Assembly (NCBI RefSeq): GCF_014698045.1
Contig: NZ_JACJSE010000010.1
Location: 1 to 64,000 of the forward strand
Reading direction: 5' to 3'
Length of the DNA stretch: 64,000 bases
DNA from: Aulosira sp. FACHB-615
Lineage (GTDB): Bacteria > Cyanobacteriota > Cyanobacteriia > Cyanobacteriales > Nostocaceae
Shown: positions 7,500 through 15,989 of the stretch, piece by piece
How the letters are laid out: each line of letters starts with the position of its first letter
Numbering within the stretch: the first letter of the stretch is position 1
Notes under the pieces: model-generated
What the model was told of the DNA's origin: nothing
What the model saw: only the letters and a program-made list of their open reading frames with translations
Database searches by the model: none
Program-made: the position numbers and the translations under genes

Positions 7500-8918
7500 A
7501 TGACTGACAATATAAATTTTCGCATTGAGCGCGACTCAATGGGCGATCGCCAAATTCCTAGTAATGTTTATTACGGCATTCAAACTCTACGGGCTACAGA
7601 AAATTTCCCAATCAGTGGTTTAAAGCCTTTACATACTTACGTAGATGCTTGCTTACTCATTAAAAAAGCTACTGCAATTGTTAACGGTGAATTAGACTGC
7701 ATTTCCCCAGAGATTAGTCAAGCCATTGTTAAAGCCACCGATGAAATCTTGGCGGGACAATTACGCGACCAATTTGTGGTAGATGTTTATCAAGCTGGTG
7801 CGGGAACTTCCCACCACATGAATGTTAACGAAGTCTTAGCAAATCGGGCGTTAGAAATTCTCGGTGATGAAAAAGGTAATTACAAAAAAGTTAATCCTAA
7901 CGACCATGTTAACTACGGACAATCTACCAATGATGTCATCCCAACAGCCATTCGCATTGGTGGTTTATTAGCACTGACTCATACATTACACCCAGCCTTA
8001 GAAAAAGCGATCGCCGCCTTAGAAAGCAAAGCGGTAGAATTTCAAGATATCGTCAAATCTGGCAGAACCCACATGCAAGACGCTGTACCTGTGCGTTTGG
8101 GTGATACCTTTGCAGCTTGGGCGCAAATCCTCACAGACCATCAAAACCGCATCTATACTGCATCTGGAGATTTGATGGTGCTGGGTTTGGGTGGTAGTGC
8201 GTCGGGTACGGGGATGAATACCCATCCTTTGTATCGCGCCCGTGTGGTGGAAATTCTCTCAGAATTGCTGAATATGCCTTTAGAACCTGCGCCGCAGTTA
8301 ATGGCAGCTATGCAGAGTATGGCACCATTTGTCAATGTTTCTGGGGCTTTACGCAACTTAGCCCAGGATTTAGTTAAAATATCCCACGATTTGCGGTTGA
8401 TGGACTCCGGGCCGAAAACTGGCTTGAAGGAAATTCAACTTCCTCCAGTCCAACCAGGTTCCTCAATTATGCCAGGGAAATATAACCCAGTCATGGCAGA
8501 GATGACATCGATGGTGTGTTTTCAGGTGATGGGTTACGATAGTGCGATCGCTCTTGCCGCCCAAGCCGGACAATTAGAATTGAATGTGATGATGCCGTTA
8601 ATTGCCTATAACCTGATTCACAGCATCGAAATTCTCGGTAATACCATCGCGGTGCTGACAGAACGCTGCATTCAAAATATTACCGCTAACCGCGATCGCT
8701 GTTTAGCCTACGCCGAAGGTAGTTTAGCTTTAGTCACCGCACTCAACACTCACATTGGCTATCTCAATGCTGCGGAAGTCGCCAAAGAATCATTAGCAAC
8801 TGGTAAATCCTTGCGACAGATTGTTTTAGAAAAAGGACTAATGACAGAAGCGGAATTAGCTGAAGTGTTAAATCTAGAACAGATGAGTAGCATTGTACCC
8901 TTGAGGAAAGAATCTTAA
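7500..8918 (+). CDS. aspA: aspartate ammonia-lyase
   Basis: It catalyses reversible deamination of aspartate to fumarate and ammonia. The 472-residue protein belongs to the fumarase/aspartase superfamily with signature GSSIMPGKYNPVMAEM (about residue 319 on), YGQSTNDVIPTA, and SGRTHMQDAVP. The N-terminus RIERDSMGDRQIPSNVYYGIQTLRA is aspartase-like rather than FumC-like. In the signature loop Tyr replaces the usual Val (KYNP for KVNP). In heterocystous species, where cyanophycin is degraded to aspartate and arginine, aspartase would feed nitrogen and carbon back; that link is inference. A GGTGGGCATT hairpin follows the gene. Confidence 0.88.
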   Translation: MTDNINFRIERDSMGDRQIPSNVYYGIQTLRATENFPISGLKPLHTYVDACLLIKKATAIVNGELDCISPEISQAIVKATDEILAGQLRDQFVVDVYQAGAGTSHHMNVNEVLANRALEILGDEKGNYKKVNPNDHVNYGQSTNDVIPTAIRIGGLLALTHTLHPALEKAIAALESKAVEFQDIVKSGRTHMQDAVPVRLGDTFAAWAQILTDHQNRIYTASGDLMVLGLGGSASGTGMNTHPLYRARVVEILSELLNMPLEPAPQLMAAMQSMAPFVNVSGALRNLAQDLVKISHDLRLMDSGPKTGLKEIQLPPVQPGSSIMPGKYNPVMAEMTSMVCFQVMGYDSAIALAAQAGQLELNVMMPLIAYNLIHSIEILGNTIAVLTERCIQNITANRDRCLAYAEGSLALVTALNTHIGYLNAAEVAKESLATGKSLRQIVLEKGLMTEAELAEVLNLEQMSSIVPLRKES

Positions 8919-8941
8919 TCAGATTTCTGAACTGCAAGTAG

Positions 8942-8999
8942 GGTGGGCATTTTCAGCAAAACCTTTAATTAATACAGAATCTAGTAGTTAATGCCCACC
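8942..8999. terminator. inverted repeat after aspA (possible terminator or small repeat)
   Basis: GGTGGGCATT (8942-8951) pairs with AATGCCCACC (8990-8999) across a long AT-rich loop, followed a few bases later by a T-rich stretch. It resembles a dispersed Nostoc repeat (gggtgggcat) as much as a terminator. Confidence 0.4.
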
Positions 9000-9079
9000 T
9001 GACACATAGCTGATTTTTTTAAAAATAGAATAGAATATAAAGCAGAATAACATATATCAATATATAACGGAATTGAGAA

Positions 9080-9295
9080 ATGTTTAATGCAGTAGAATTT
9101 CAAGCAAAAATCCAAAATGGTTTAATTCAAATTCCTGATGAGTATAAACAAGAAATCAGTGAAGGCGATGATATTAAAGTTATTCTTTTGGTCAAGAAAA
9201 AAATCTTACAAACACAAGACATAATTGATGAATTGACTGAAAATCCCGTTCAAGTCAATGGTATACTCAGCCGTGAGGAAATTTATAGTCGCTAG
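9080..9295 (+). CDS. VapB-like antitoxin of a PIN toxin pair
   Basis: This 71-residue protein lies immediately before a PIN-domain gene, with 2 bp between its stop and the next ATG. The N-terminal half, FQAKIQNGLIQIPDEYKQEISEGDDIKVILLV, looks like an AbrB-type beta-strand swapped-hairpin antitoxin domain. The C-terminal half (IDELTENPVQVNGILSREEIYSR) would be the toxin-binding tail. Identification rests mainly on the gene pairing, size and this weak fold resemblance. Confidence 0.7.
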   Translation: MFNAVEFQAKIQNGLIQIPDEYKQEISEGDDIKVILLVKKKILQTQDIIDELTENPVQVNGILSREEIYSR

Positions 9296-9297
9296 TT

Positions 9298-9729
9298 ATG
9301 ACTGCTGTTCCATCTTTTATTGATACAAATGTTTGGCTATATCGTTTATTTGATGATCAAAAAATAGAAGTAGCAGAAAGAGACAGAAAGCGGAATATTG
9401 CGATTTCAATTACATCAAATGAAGGAATAATTATCAGTACGCAGGTTATCAATGAAGTTTCTGCTAATTTACTGAAAAAAGCAGCTTTTAATGAAGAACA
9501 AATTAAAGCAGTGATTCAATCACTTTACCTTCGCTGCACTGTAATAGAGTTTAACTTGAATATTTTTGAATCGGCATCAGATATTCGTAGGCGATATAAT
9601 TTTTCTTTTTGGGATGGATTAATTGTTGCTTGTGCGTTGTCTGCAAGAGCCAGTATTCTCTATTCCGAAGATATGCAGGATGGATTGATAATAGCTGATC
9701 AATTAGAAATTGTGAATCCATTTAAATAA
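9298..9729 (+). CDS. PIN-domain RNase toxin, VapC type
   Basis: The 143-residue PIN domain has acidic residues in the expected places: SFIDTNVWLY (Asp8), TQVINEVSANLLKK (Glu), FSFWDGLIVACAL (Asp) and ILYSEDMQDG (Asp). VapC toxins are Mg-dependent ribonucleases, often cutting tRNA or rRNA; the target here is unknown. It forms an operon with the upstream small antitoxin-like gene. The pair sits between two chromosomal housekeeping genes with no repeat boundary seen. Confidence 0.88.
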   Translation: MTAVPSFIDTNVWLYRLFDDQKIEVAERDRKRNIAISITSNEGIIISTQVINEVSANLLKKAAFNEEQIKAVIQSLYLRCTVIEFNLNIFESASDIRRRYNFSFWDGLIVACALSARASILYSEDMQDGLIIADQLEIVNPFK

Positions 9730-9883
9730 AATTAGAAATGTGAATCATCAACCTCATTTCCAGATTTTCAGACGATAGGAGTGATAAATGCTGATTTTAA
9801 GCTCCCTGTGGAGAAAATTTAATATCATGTAATGTGTTATTCAATATTCATAGCTATTCCATCCTTCACGCAATTATTTACCT

Positions 9884-10855
9884 ATGCAGACATACAAATC
9901 ATCAGTTGGCTTAATCAGGGCGACATCTTACGAAAGCGACGCTTTACGGGAATCCTTAACCACTGTGCTAGAACCCCTGGGAGGAATCGCAGCTTTTGTC
10001 AAACCAGGACAAAAGGTATTACTCAAGCCAAATCTCCTCACAGGCGCACGTCCGACGAAAGAATGTACTACTCGTCCAGAACTGGTTTATGAAGTTGCCA
10101 AAATGGTTATTGAAGCTGGTGGTAAACCATTTTTAGGCGACAGTCCGGCTTTTGGGAGTGCGAAGGGAGTCGCCATTGCTAATGGTTATCAATCTTTTAT
10201 CCAAGAACTCAATCTTCCCATCGTCGAATTTCATGGACAGCGTTACCACACAGTCAGCGAGAATTTCAACCACTTGCTACTGTGTAAAGAGGCGATGGAA
10301 GCGGATGTAGTTATTAATTTGCCCAAAGTTAAATCACACATGCAATTAACTGTAACCTTGGGTGTGAAAAATTTATTTGGTTGCGTTCCCGGTAAAATGA
10401 AAGCTTGGTGGCACATGGAAGCCGGGAAAGATGCTAACCGATTTGGGGAAATGTTAGTAGAAACAGCGAAAACAATCAACCCCGATTTAACTATTTTAGA
10501 TGGCATTATTGGTCATGAAGGTAATGGCCCTAGTGGTGGAGAACCTCGGAATTTAGGAATTTTAGCCGCCGCATCAGATGTATTTGCTTTAGATAGGGCG
10601 ATGTTAGAAATTCTCAATGTTTCACCCCAGCAAGTTCCGACTGTTGCTGCTTCCCAAAGGTTGGGGGTTTGTCCCGAACTAGATGAAATTGAATTTCCTC
10701 TGTTACATCCTGATTTATTACAAATCTCAGATTGGCGCTTACCTGATAAGTTAATGCCAATAGATTTTGCTATGCCCCGTGTGATCAAATCTACGTTTAA
10801 ACATCTTTACATTCGATTTATCAAAGAACCGATGAATACATATAGCAGAGGATAG
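9884..10855 (+). CDS. DUF362-family protein
   Basis: This 323-residue protein has the DUF362 core: VKPGQKVLLKPNLLTG, YEVAKMVIEAGGKPFLGDSP, VINLPKVKSHMQLTVTLGVKNLFGCVPG and LTILDGIIGHEGNGPSGGEPRNLG. Many family members carry two 4Fe-4S ferredoxin clusters at the C-terminus. This one has no CxxCxxC motifs, so it is the cluster-free form. Function is unknown, and redox or hydrolase roles have not been settled for the family. It is monocistronic, followed by a terminator at 10959. Confidence 0.85.
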   Translation: MQTYKSSVGLIRATSYESDALRESLTTVLEPLGGIAAFVKPGQKVLLKPNLLTGARPTKECTTRPELVYEVAKMVIEAGGKPFLGDSPAFGSAKGVAIANGYQSFIQELNLPIVEFHGQRYHTVSENFNHLLLCKEAMEADVVINLPKVKSHMQLTVTLGVKNLFGCVPGKMKAWWHMEAGKDANRFGEMLVETAKTINPDLTILDGIIGHEGNGPSGGEPRNLGILAAASDVFALDRAMLEILNVSPQQVPTVAASQRLGVCPELDEIEFPLLHPDLLQISDWRLPDKLMPIDFAMPRVIKSTFKHLYIRFIKEPMNTYSRG

Positions 10856-10958
10856 TTTAAATGGGCAATTTTAGAAAATAAGTAACTGCAAAGTCAGCTA
10901 CAGCAACCACTAACTTCAGAGATTAAGCTTTAATTACCCTCCGATTGCTTAACCAGAC

Positions 10959-10990
10959 AACCGCCACTATCATTTATTGGCGGTTTTTTA
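10959..10990 (+). terminator. intrinsic terminator about 100 bp after the DUF362 gene
   Basis: Perfect 8-bp stem AACCGCCA / TGGCGGTT (10959-10966, 10978-10985), 11-nt loop, then a T tract. Confidence 0.8.
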
Positions 10991-11022
10991 TTTGTCATCA
11001 AAATTTAATTATTTGTTAACAA

Positions 11023-11057
11023 AGATATATCCAACTTCTTCAAGAAGTCGGGTATCT
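11023..11057. repeat. palindromic repeat (ATATCCAACTTCTT type)
   Basis: ATATCCAACTTCTTC pairs imperfectly with the reverse of AAGAAGTCGGGTATC. A degraded relative (gagatatccaacttttttg) occurs near 49970-50005. Confidence 0.55.
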
Positions 11058-11702
11058 GAAAACTTTATTCTCAAAGTATTTGTACTCTACCTATGTATAG
11101 ATTGACAAACCAAAATTAATGTTACATAACACTAATATAGTTAATTAACAAGTTATTTTTTCATGCGATCGCTGAATTTACTCTTGCTCACTATGCTGAT
11201 TTAGAGCGTATTTTTATCCAATCATTTACTAATGATAGGGTTACGTGTGAGGCTGAGTTTGATAATCAAAAGTATCAAAGTCTTCAGTAAGATTTCGGTA
11301 GACATTGCTTATGAGTAAAATCATCTAAATCTGTGAAACCAACCTATCTAGAGTATTTTCAGATGTTATAATTCCAACAATTGCTTTAAGATAAGTTATC
11401 AATTTATATCAACACAACAGAAAAAATGTAGTCTTTGATGCAATTTATTAACCTATGCTTAACCAAAAGTTGGCAAATCTTTGCAAGGAATCGTAACATA
11501 TTATTCACTTAGATAATTCCGAAATGTTTTTCTGTAACTTTGTATCAATCTTGTCGGAGATAAAATTATTGTTATGACACCTGCCAAACTGGTTCAATTT
11601 TGTGACTGCTACACAGTAGTCAGTAAAAAATCGTTAAAATGGCATCAAGACTCTCTCCGAGAGATAAAACTTATCAAGTGAGTTGAAAAATTTCAAATTT
11701 GT

Positions 11703-11894
11703 ATGAATTCAAATAGTCAGTCTGCAAACACTACCGATACATATTCCCATCGTTTGGCAGACTTTGTGGGAACTGCGATCGCACTGTTAACCTTAACCCT
11801 ACCTTTATTTGTCATCGCCCATTATTCCTCTAATGATGTAGCCCCAAATAATCAACAATCCCTGACATATCAGCTGCAAAAACACTCAGAATAA
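11703..11894 (+). CDS. small single-helix membrane protein, unknown function
   Basis: The 63-residue protein has a polar N-terminus, one predicted helix (about residues 20-43, DFVGTAIALLTLTLPLFVIA) and a polar tail. A strong hairpin terminator follows 40 bp after the stop, which supports a real transcript. Similar-looking small proteins occur in Nostocales genomes as far as I recall, but no function is known. It could be a small subunit or regulator of a membrane complex; nothing here decides. Confidence 0.65.
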   Translation: MNSNSQSANTTDTYSHRLADFVGTAIALLTLTLPLFVIAHYSSNDVAPNNQQSLTYQLQKHSE

Positions 11895-11935
11895 TTCCCA
11901 GCCCACATTAGTTAATTACATTTATGGCATTCAGA

Positions 11936-11969
11936 AAAAGCGTCACTAGTTTTTCTAGTGGCGCTTTTT
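11936..11969. terminator. strong, bidirectional-looking terminator
   Basis: 14-bp stem (11936-11949 with 11955-11968, one G-T pair), 5-nt loop of T, A-run before and T-run after, so it can work on both strands. Confidence 0.85.
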
Positions 11970-12367
11970 CTACTCGAAACTGACGATAAACACACAAAAT
12001 CAAGAGTTTGGGAAAATGTTCAATATCATATCCCGCAAATCAGTTATGATTCAATACATCTGTGTAGAAAGACAAAACTCTTTCTCCCCCTGCTCCCTGC
12101 GGTTTTTCTGATAAGTCTTTTACCGGACATGAACTGTTCACAACCTCTACCCCAGTCTTAATACTGTGTATGAATCCTGAGTTACACAAAAAGATATAAA
12201 GCCGCGTTGAGGTTATATATCTGAAGTTGGGGTTTAGTCTGGCATGATTCTCTCCTACGGCCAATGAAAGCTGCTTTTTATATAGCTAAATTGAGAACGT
12301 GAATCAGCTAAAAGTTTTTACTGACTATAAAAGTCAAAAACTATAGTTCATGACCAGGAGCAATATT
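11970..12367. other. gap before the KGG gene
   Basis: No gene recognised. An inverted repeat ACTATA-N12-TATAGT (12324-12347) lies just upstream of the ribosome site of the KGG gene and could be an operator or part of its promoter. Confidence 0.35.
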
Positions 12368-12736
12368 ATGTCAGATACAAGTAAACGTGGCTTTGCTTCT
12401 ATGGATGAAGATAAGCAACGAGAAATCGCCAGCAAGGGTGGACACGCTGCTCATGAAAAAGGTACAGCTCACGAATTTACCCCTGAAGAAGCGCGTGAAG
12501 CTGGACGTAAAGGAGGCGAAACCGTCAGTAAAGATAGAGAACACATGGCTGAAATTGGTCGTGAAGGTGGAAAACAATCTCACGGTGGCGGTCGCAAAAA
12601 ACAAAAAGAGGACGCTGACGATATTGAAGATTCCGACGATACGGAATCAAAAGGTACTCCAGGCGGGAGTAAAGAGCAACACGCTGAAGCTGGCCGCCAA
12701 AGTCACAAGAACACCAATCAGGAGAAGGATAAATAG
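12368..12736 (+). CDS. KGG-repeat stress-type protein (GsiB/Con-10 like)
   Basis: This very hydrophilic protein (about 122 residues) is built from glycine-rich KGG/GRKGG repeats: KQREIASKGGHAAH, EEAREAGRKGGETVS, EHMAEIGREGGKQSH and EQHAEAGRQSHKN. The family includes Bacillus GsiB, fungal Con-10 and enterobacterial YciG, induced by starvation, desiccation or general stress; a hydrophilin-like protective role is likely but unproved. I start at ATG 12368, because AGGAG (12356-12360) sits 7 bp before it. An upstream in-frame ATG at 12350 precedes that ribosome site. The acidic patch DADDIEDSDDTE separates repeats three and four. Confidence 0.88.
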   Translation: MSDTSKRGFASMDEDKQREIASKGGHAAHEKGTAHEFTPEEAREAGRKGGETVSKDREHMAEIGREGGKQSHGGGRKKQKEDADDIEDSDDTESKGTPGGSKEQHAEAGRQSHKNTNQEKDK

Positions 12737-12809
12737 TCGGAATTTACGTCTGTTGACACGGGTGTAGGGGCTTCGCCGTGAGCCTCAGCCGAACGGTGTA
12801 AAGGTTTTT

Positions 12810-12935
12810 AGGACTTACGCATAAAAACGAAAAATTAAGGGTTTTGGCGAGGGTGTACTTATTCAAAATCCTTACACCCCAAACCCTTTCACCCTTACAC
12901 CCAATCTCCACAGATAATCTTTGTGCGTAAGTCCT
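12810..12935. repeat. 126-bp inverted-repeat element, family AGGACTTACGCA, complete copy
   Basis: Perfect 12-bp terminal inverted repeats AGGACTTACGCA (12810-12821) and TGCGTAAGTCCT (12924-12935) enclose a centre with ccttacaccc repeats. There is no coding capacity, so it is MITE-like. Other copies or halves are at 15250, 51787, 54180 and 61250. Confidence 0.85.
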
Positions 12936-13038
12936 GATTTGGCTAAAAGCCTAGCTATATAAGCAGCATCAGATGTGTTAGTGAGCAGATAAAAGATGTA
13001 GCTGAATTATAGGGTGTAGTAAAAAGCCAAATATTGCG

Positions 13039-13290
13039 TTAACTGAGTGCATCTTTAACGCCTATCCAACCAGTAATTTTTTTGTATGTGCTGACATAAC
13101 TTGTAACAGGAAGATTTTCTCGCAATTCAGGTTTAGTAAGTATTTTTTCTCTGATAACTTCTGCTAATAAACTAGGACGCTGACAACTTAAGACAGGCAT
13201 ATCTTGCCAACAGTGGCGGCAAAACCAAGTGATTTCCGAACCACGTACATGTTGTAAAAGTACTTCCGAACAGCAAGGACAGTAATTCAT
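13039..13290 (-). CDS. small two-CxxC zinc-knuckle protein, unknown function
   Basis: The 83-residue protein has Cys4-x2-Cys7 and Cys24-x2-Cys27, so one zinc site can be formed by two knuckles (NYCPCCSEVLL and WFCRHCWQDMP). The rest is a helical, charged C-terminus with VIREKILTKPELRENLP. Small zinc-ribbon proteins like this are common in heterocystous cyanobacteria and are sometimes nucleic-acid binding. Function is unknown. It is isolated, with no operon partner. Confidence 0.7.
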   Translation of the reverse strand: MNYCPCCSEVLLQHVRGSEITWFCRHCWQDMPVLSCQRPSLLAEVIREKILTKPELRENLPVTSYVSTYKKITGWIGVKDALS

Positions 13291-13604
13291 ATTTTTCTAC
13301 AAGTAATTGATATAAAGGGGTTTTAAAATGAAGGCAGTCACTTGCTTGAAATTTTGTCATTCAAATAACTGTCTATATCTACGAGGATAGTTATGAAATA
13401 TAAGAAAGTTGTGGAGAAAATAATATTAATCAATCATTCGTAATATTTATACAATCTAGCTTAAGTAATAACCTCAGATTTTTATGAATAAAGATTACAA
13501 TTCTCAGATATAGTGATCTGCTTTGATTGTTGAAATTATCTGTAAAGGTTGGGAATAGGGAGTAAGGAGTAGGAAAGAGTTTTTTAACTACGTCCTATTT
13601 TTCT
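13291..13604. other. gene-free gap
   Basis: AT-rich. A short gggagtaaggagtagg repeat lies at about 13556-13575. No gene seen. Confidence 0.4.
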
Positions 13605-13658
13605 GAAAAAACGGCGATAGAGTCTGTTCTATTTTTGAAGAACAAACTCTATCGCCGT
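13605..13658 (-). terminator. terminator of the repeat-protein gene
   Basis: On the minus strand a 13-bp perfect outer stem (13611-13623 with 13646-13658) and an inner TGTTCT/AGAACA stem are followed by a T6 run. It lies 25 bp after the stop of the gene at 13683-14366. Confidence 0.88.
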
Positions 13659-13682
13659 ATGGTGGCAATTAATTTTCTTGCC

Positions 13683-14366
13683 CTATCTTCTTGTCTCAGA
13701 ACGATTTTCTTCAGGAGGATTAGCAGGAACGCCCAAAGCCTCTTTTAACTTTTGTTCACTGACACCTAATTTCTGGGCGGCGGCGGCAAAGTCGGGGCGG
13801 GGTGGGCGTTGTCCTTGACCTTGACCTTCGCTGGGAGGATTAGCAGGAACACCCAAAGCTTCCTTTAATTTTTGTTCACTGACACCTAACTTCTGGGCGG
13901 CGGCGGCAAAGTCGGGGCGGGGTGGGCGCTGATTGAAATCACCTTGACCTTGACCTTGCCCTTGTCCTTTACCTTGACGTTGGCCTTGACCTTGACCGGG
14001 AGGATTAGCAGGAACGCCCAAAGCCTCTTTTAATTTTTGTTCGCTAACACCTAACTTCTGGGCGGCGGCGGCAAAATCGGGACGGGGCGGGCGTTGCCCT
14101 TGCCCTTGACCTTGACTAGGAGGATTAGCAGGAACACCTAAAGCTTCTTTTAATTTTTGTTCACTGACACCTAACTTCTGGGCGGCGGCGGCAAAGTCGG
14201 GGCGGGGTGGGCGTTGTCCTTCTGGTGGTTGGTCGGAAGGTTGTGAGGAAGCTTGAGCAATTTTAGACGCTGGATTAGCGGCATTGACTTGATTTAAGGA
14301 AATGACACCGAATGTACCAGCGAGAATGGAAATTGTAGCTACGACTGCGGCTGTGTTGAGTTTCAT
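13683..14366 (-). CDS. exported protein with four near-identical repeats
   Basis: Signal peptide at residues 1-29 (KLNTAAVVATISILAGTFGVISLNQVNA), then four copies of a unit of about 33 residues, RPPRPDFAAAAQKLGVSEQ followed by KLKEALGVPANPP, joined by Gln-Gly linkers. The linker between repeats two and three is expanded. Each unit looks like a short helical hairpin; similar KLGVSEQKLKEAL helices appear in small periplasmic proteins. Repeats are almost identical in DNA, which suggests recent expansion or gene conversion. The upstream palindrome ATTACA-N4-TGTAAT (14443-14458) is shared with the neighbouring two-component operon. Function unknown; a periplasmic target or ligand-binding protein of that system is my inference. 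Confidence 0.8.
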   Translation of the reverse strand: MKLNTAAVVATISILAGTFGVISLNQVNAANPASKIAQASSQPSDQPPEGQRPPRPDFAAAAQKLGVSEQKLKEALGVPANPPSQGQGQGQRPPRPDFAAAAQKLGVSEQKLKEALGVPANPPGQGQGQRQGKGQGQGQGQGDFNQRPPRPDFAAAAQKLGVSEQKLKEALGVPANPPSEGQGQGQRPPRPDFAAAAQKLGVSEQKLKEALGVPANPPEENRSETRR

Positions 14367-14442
14367 AATTATCCTCTAGAAAGTTCAGTTGTTGATGTTT
14401 TTTATTTAACAGAGTAAAAATTACAGTTCGCTCTGGTTGTGG

Positions 14443-14458
14443 ATTACATTTTTGTAAT
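14443..14458. promoter_or_regulatory. palindrome site A, ATTACA-TTTT-TGTAAT
   Basis: Perfect 6+6 palindrome 77 bp upstream of the repeat-protein ATG. It is identical to site B (15735) including the flanking G and TT, and has the same arms as site C (15918). It resembles the palindromic boxes of CusR/CopR-type response regulators. Confidence 0.65.
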
Positions 14459-14483
14459 TTTTGTGCATAGTATTTTGCAGAAA

Positions 14484-15239
14484 TTACGTCATTTGCAGTC
14501 CAACATCAAAGGAGGCGGTGTAACCTTTTCCATTGGTGTTCAGCTTGAGTAACATTTGTTCGCCACCATATTGGAAAATTCCGTCATCAGCGTTCTTGAT
14601 GATGCGCTGTCCTTTGCTGGCGTAGGGTGCTTGGGTGTAAATGCGATCGCTCATCACATCGTCAAAATATAATTGCGATGTAAACTCATATTTCTCTTGT
14701 GTACGCACCTTCAAGTGGATATGTACAGTTCTGCCTTCGTACCAACCAGGGTAAATGGTTGTGAACTGGACATTTCCCTGCGCGTCGGTGACTTGATAAC
14801 CACGCAAAAACTTTTTGCCCACAGTATTAAAACTTTGGTCTGCCACGTCAGAATAAACACCCAACGCATCACAGTGCCAAATATCGACAATTGCACCTGC
14901 AACGGGTGTACAGCCAGTACTGCCAACCTGAGAAATGTGCAGTGTTAATTGCAGAGGTACACCTGCTTTGATTGCACCATCAGCAGGATAAATGCGAATA
15001 TCAGAACGATTGAGTTTCTCATCCACAAAATACGGCCCTTCGGTTTGCTGTGGACTAAGAACACAACCCGGTGATGTTGCAGTCTTGACTGTAGATGATA
15101 CTGGAACAACAGCACTGATTTGTTCTTGTGTAGAAGCAGATTTTCTTGGTAGACAACCGACGACAAATATTGCAGTTCCGGCTGCTCTAAATAAACCCAG
15201 TGCCTCTCTGCGATTTAATAGACGATTTTTGGTATTCAT
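14484..15239 (-). CDS. exported intradiol ring-cleavage dioxygenase-like lipoprotein
   Basis: The 251-residue protein resembles protocatechuate/catechol intradiol dioxygenases (non-haem Fe(III) enzymes cutting aromatic diols between the hydroxyls). Seen: QQTEGPYFVDE, the DIWHCDALGVYSD strand (Tyr129), FLRGYQ and TIYPGWYEGRTVHIHLKV, giving candidate ligands Tyr129, Tyr163 or Tyr167, His173 and His175. The N-terminus has NRREALGLFRAAG (Arg10-Arg11, Tat-like) and a lipobox ending VVGC (Cys29), so it is probably a Tat-exported lipoprotein. Substrate unknown; no ring-cleavage pathway genes are near. It follows a small basic exported protein on the same strand, with a repeat element between them. 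Confidence 0.85.
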   Translation of the reverse strand: MNTKNRLLNRREALGLFRAAGTAIFVVGCLPRKSASTQEQISAVVPVSSTVKTATSPGCVLSPQQTEGPYFVDEKLNRSDIRIYPADGAIKAGVPLQLTLHISQVGSTGCTPVAGAIVDIWHCDALGVYSDVADQSFNTVGKKFLRGYQVTDAQGNVQFTTIYPGWYEGRTVHIHLKVRTQEKYEFTSQLYFDDVMSDRIYTQAPYASKGQRIIKNADDGIFQYGGEQMLLKLNTNGKGYTASFDVGLQMT

Positions 15240-15249
15240 AAACTTTAAT

Positions 15250-15312
15250 AGGACTTACACACAAAGATTGTCTGTGGAAACTGGGTGATGGGGTGTAAGG
15301 GTTTGAGATACA
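15250..15312. repeat. half copy of the AGGACTTACGCA element
   Basis: Reverse-oriented end of the 126-bp family (aggacttacacacaaagatt, then a gggtgtaaggg core) without its other terminus. It lies just upstream of the dioxygenase start and may separate it from the gene at 15381. Confidence 0.65.
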
Positions 15313-15380
15313 TACACCCCTACAGGAAAGTCAAAAGTTATCTTTCTTTTGACTTTTGACTTTTAACTTTTGACTTGATT

Positions 15381-15656
15381 CTACCCCCGTAATCTCACTC
15401 TTTGGTTATTCTTTTCACTATTTAATTCTTGCTGAGAATTTGTGTTTTGACGATTACTTTGAGGGAGATTCTTTTTTGCTTGTGGACGGACTTGGCGACG
15501 TTTAACTTGTGGTTTTTTATTTGTTCTTGGCTGTTCTTTAATATCTTGATTACGCAGAGAAGGAGCATCAGCATTTGCTTGATTAGTTCCTACAAAGCCA
15601 AATGTTCCAATCATCAAAGGAATTACTGCTATAACTAATAATCTACGAATATTCAT
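15381..15656 (-). CDS. small basic exported protein, unknown function
   Basis: About 91 residues from ATG 15656, which has GAGG at good spacing; a further in-frame start at 15710 lacks one. Residues 1-30 (MNIRRLLVIAVIPLMIGTFG, ending ANA-DA) form a signal peptide. The mature part is low-complexity, rich in Lys, Arg, Gln and Asn (NKKPQVKRRQVRPQAKKN). Palindrome site B lies 79 bp upstream, so it probably belongs to the same regulon as its neighbours. The dioxygenase gene follows in the same direction. No homologous family recognised. Confidence 0.65.
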   Translation of the reverse strand: MNIRRLLVIAVIPLMIGTFGFVGTNQANADAPSLRNQDIKEQPRTNKKPQVKRRQVRPQAKKNLPQSNRQNTNSQQELNSEKNNQRVRLRG

Positions 15657-15734
15657 TAAAATTAACCTCAAAACTTGCTGTAGCTGATATTTATGATTAA
15701 GCCACCCCAAAATGACAGATAGCTTATTTTCTTG

Positions 15735-15750
15735 ATTACATTTTTGTAAT
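15735..15750. promoter_or_regulatory. palindrome site B, ATTACA-TTTT-TGTAAT
   Basis: Identical 16-bp palindrome, 79 bp upstream of the small basic protein ATG; nearly the same distance as site A from its gene (77 bp). Confidence 0.65.
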
Positions 15751-15777
15751 TTGCTAAATTCTGAAGATTTGAGATAA

Positions 15778-15908
15778 TATATGACTCAATATTTGATTTC
15801 TGAAAAAAAATCAGTACACCGAGAGCAGGCTTCTTTCCTACTCCCTACTCCCCATTCCCTACTCCCTACCTACACAACTAGATTCAGGAATCAAACCTTA
15901 TTCCTATA
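15778..15908. repeat. 129-bp family element (TATAGGA ends), diverged copy
   Basis: Ends near atgactcaatatttgattt and gattcctata, with the ctactccctactccc core. It is about 131 bp long and more diverged than the copies at 36306, 50157 and 57047. It sits between palindrome sites B and C. Confidence 0.75.
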
Positions 15909-15917
15909 GTGATATAA

Positions 15918-15933
15918 ATTACAGATTTGTAAT
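15918..15933. promoter_or_regulatory. palindrome site C, ATTACA-GATT-TGTAAT
   Basis: Same arms as sites A and B, 57 bp upstream of the GTG start of the response regulator, suggesting autoregulation. Confidence 0.6.
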
Positions 15934-15989
15934 TTTAGTCACAAGAGGACAAATCTATAATGAAATCATCATTGAATTAGAGAAGACTT

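Larger units (their letters stand above)
10856..11702. other. gene-poor gap with possible gene relic
   Basis: Holds the terminator at 10959-10990 and a palindromic repeat at 11023-11057. An open stretch at about 11130-11290 (plus strand) translates as AIAEFTLAHYADLERIFIQS and continues to a stop without a convincing start. It may be the tail of a lost gene, but I do not recognise it. The remainder (11290-11702) is AT-rich, with no gene seen. Confidence 0.4.

Noticed and set aside
12387..12767. Overlapping frame of the KGG gene
   Set aside because: Shifted frame; the other frame has clear KGG repeats and a ribosome site.
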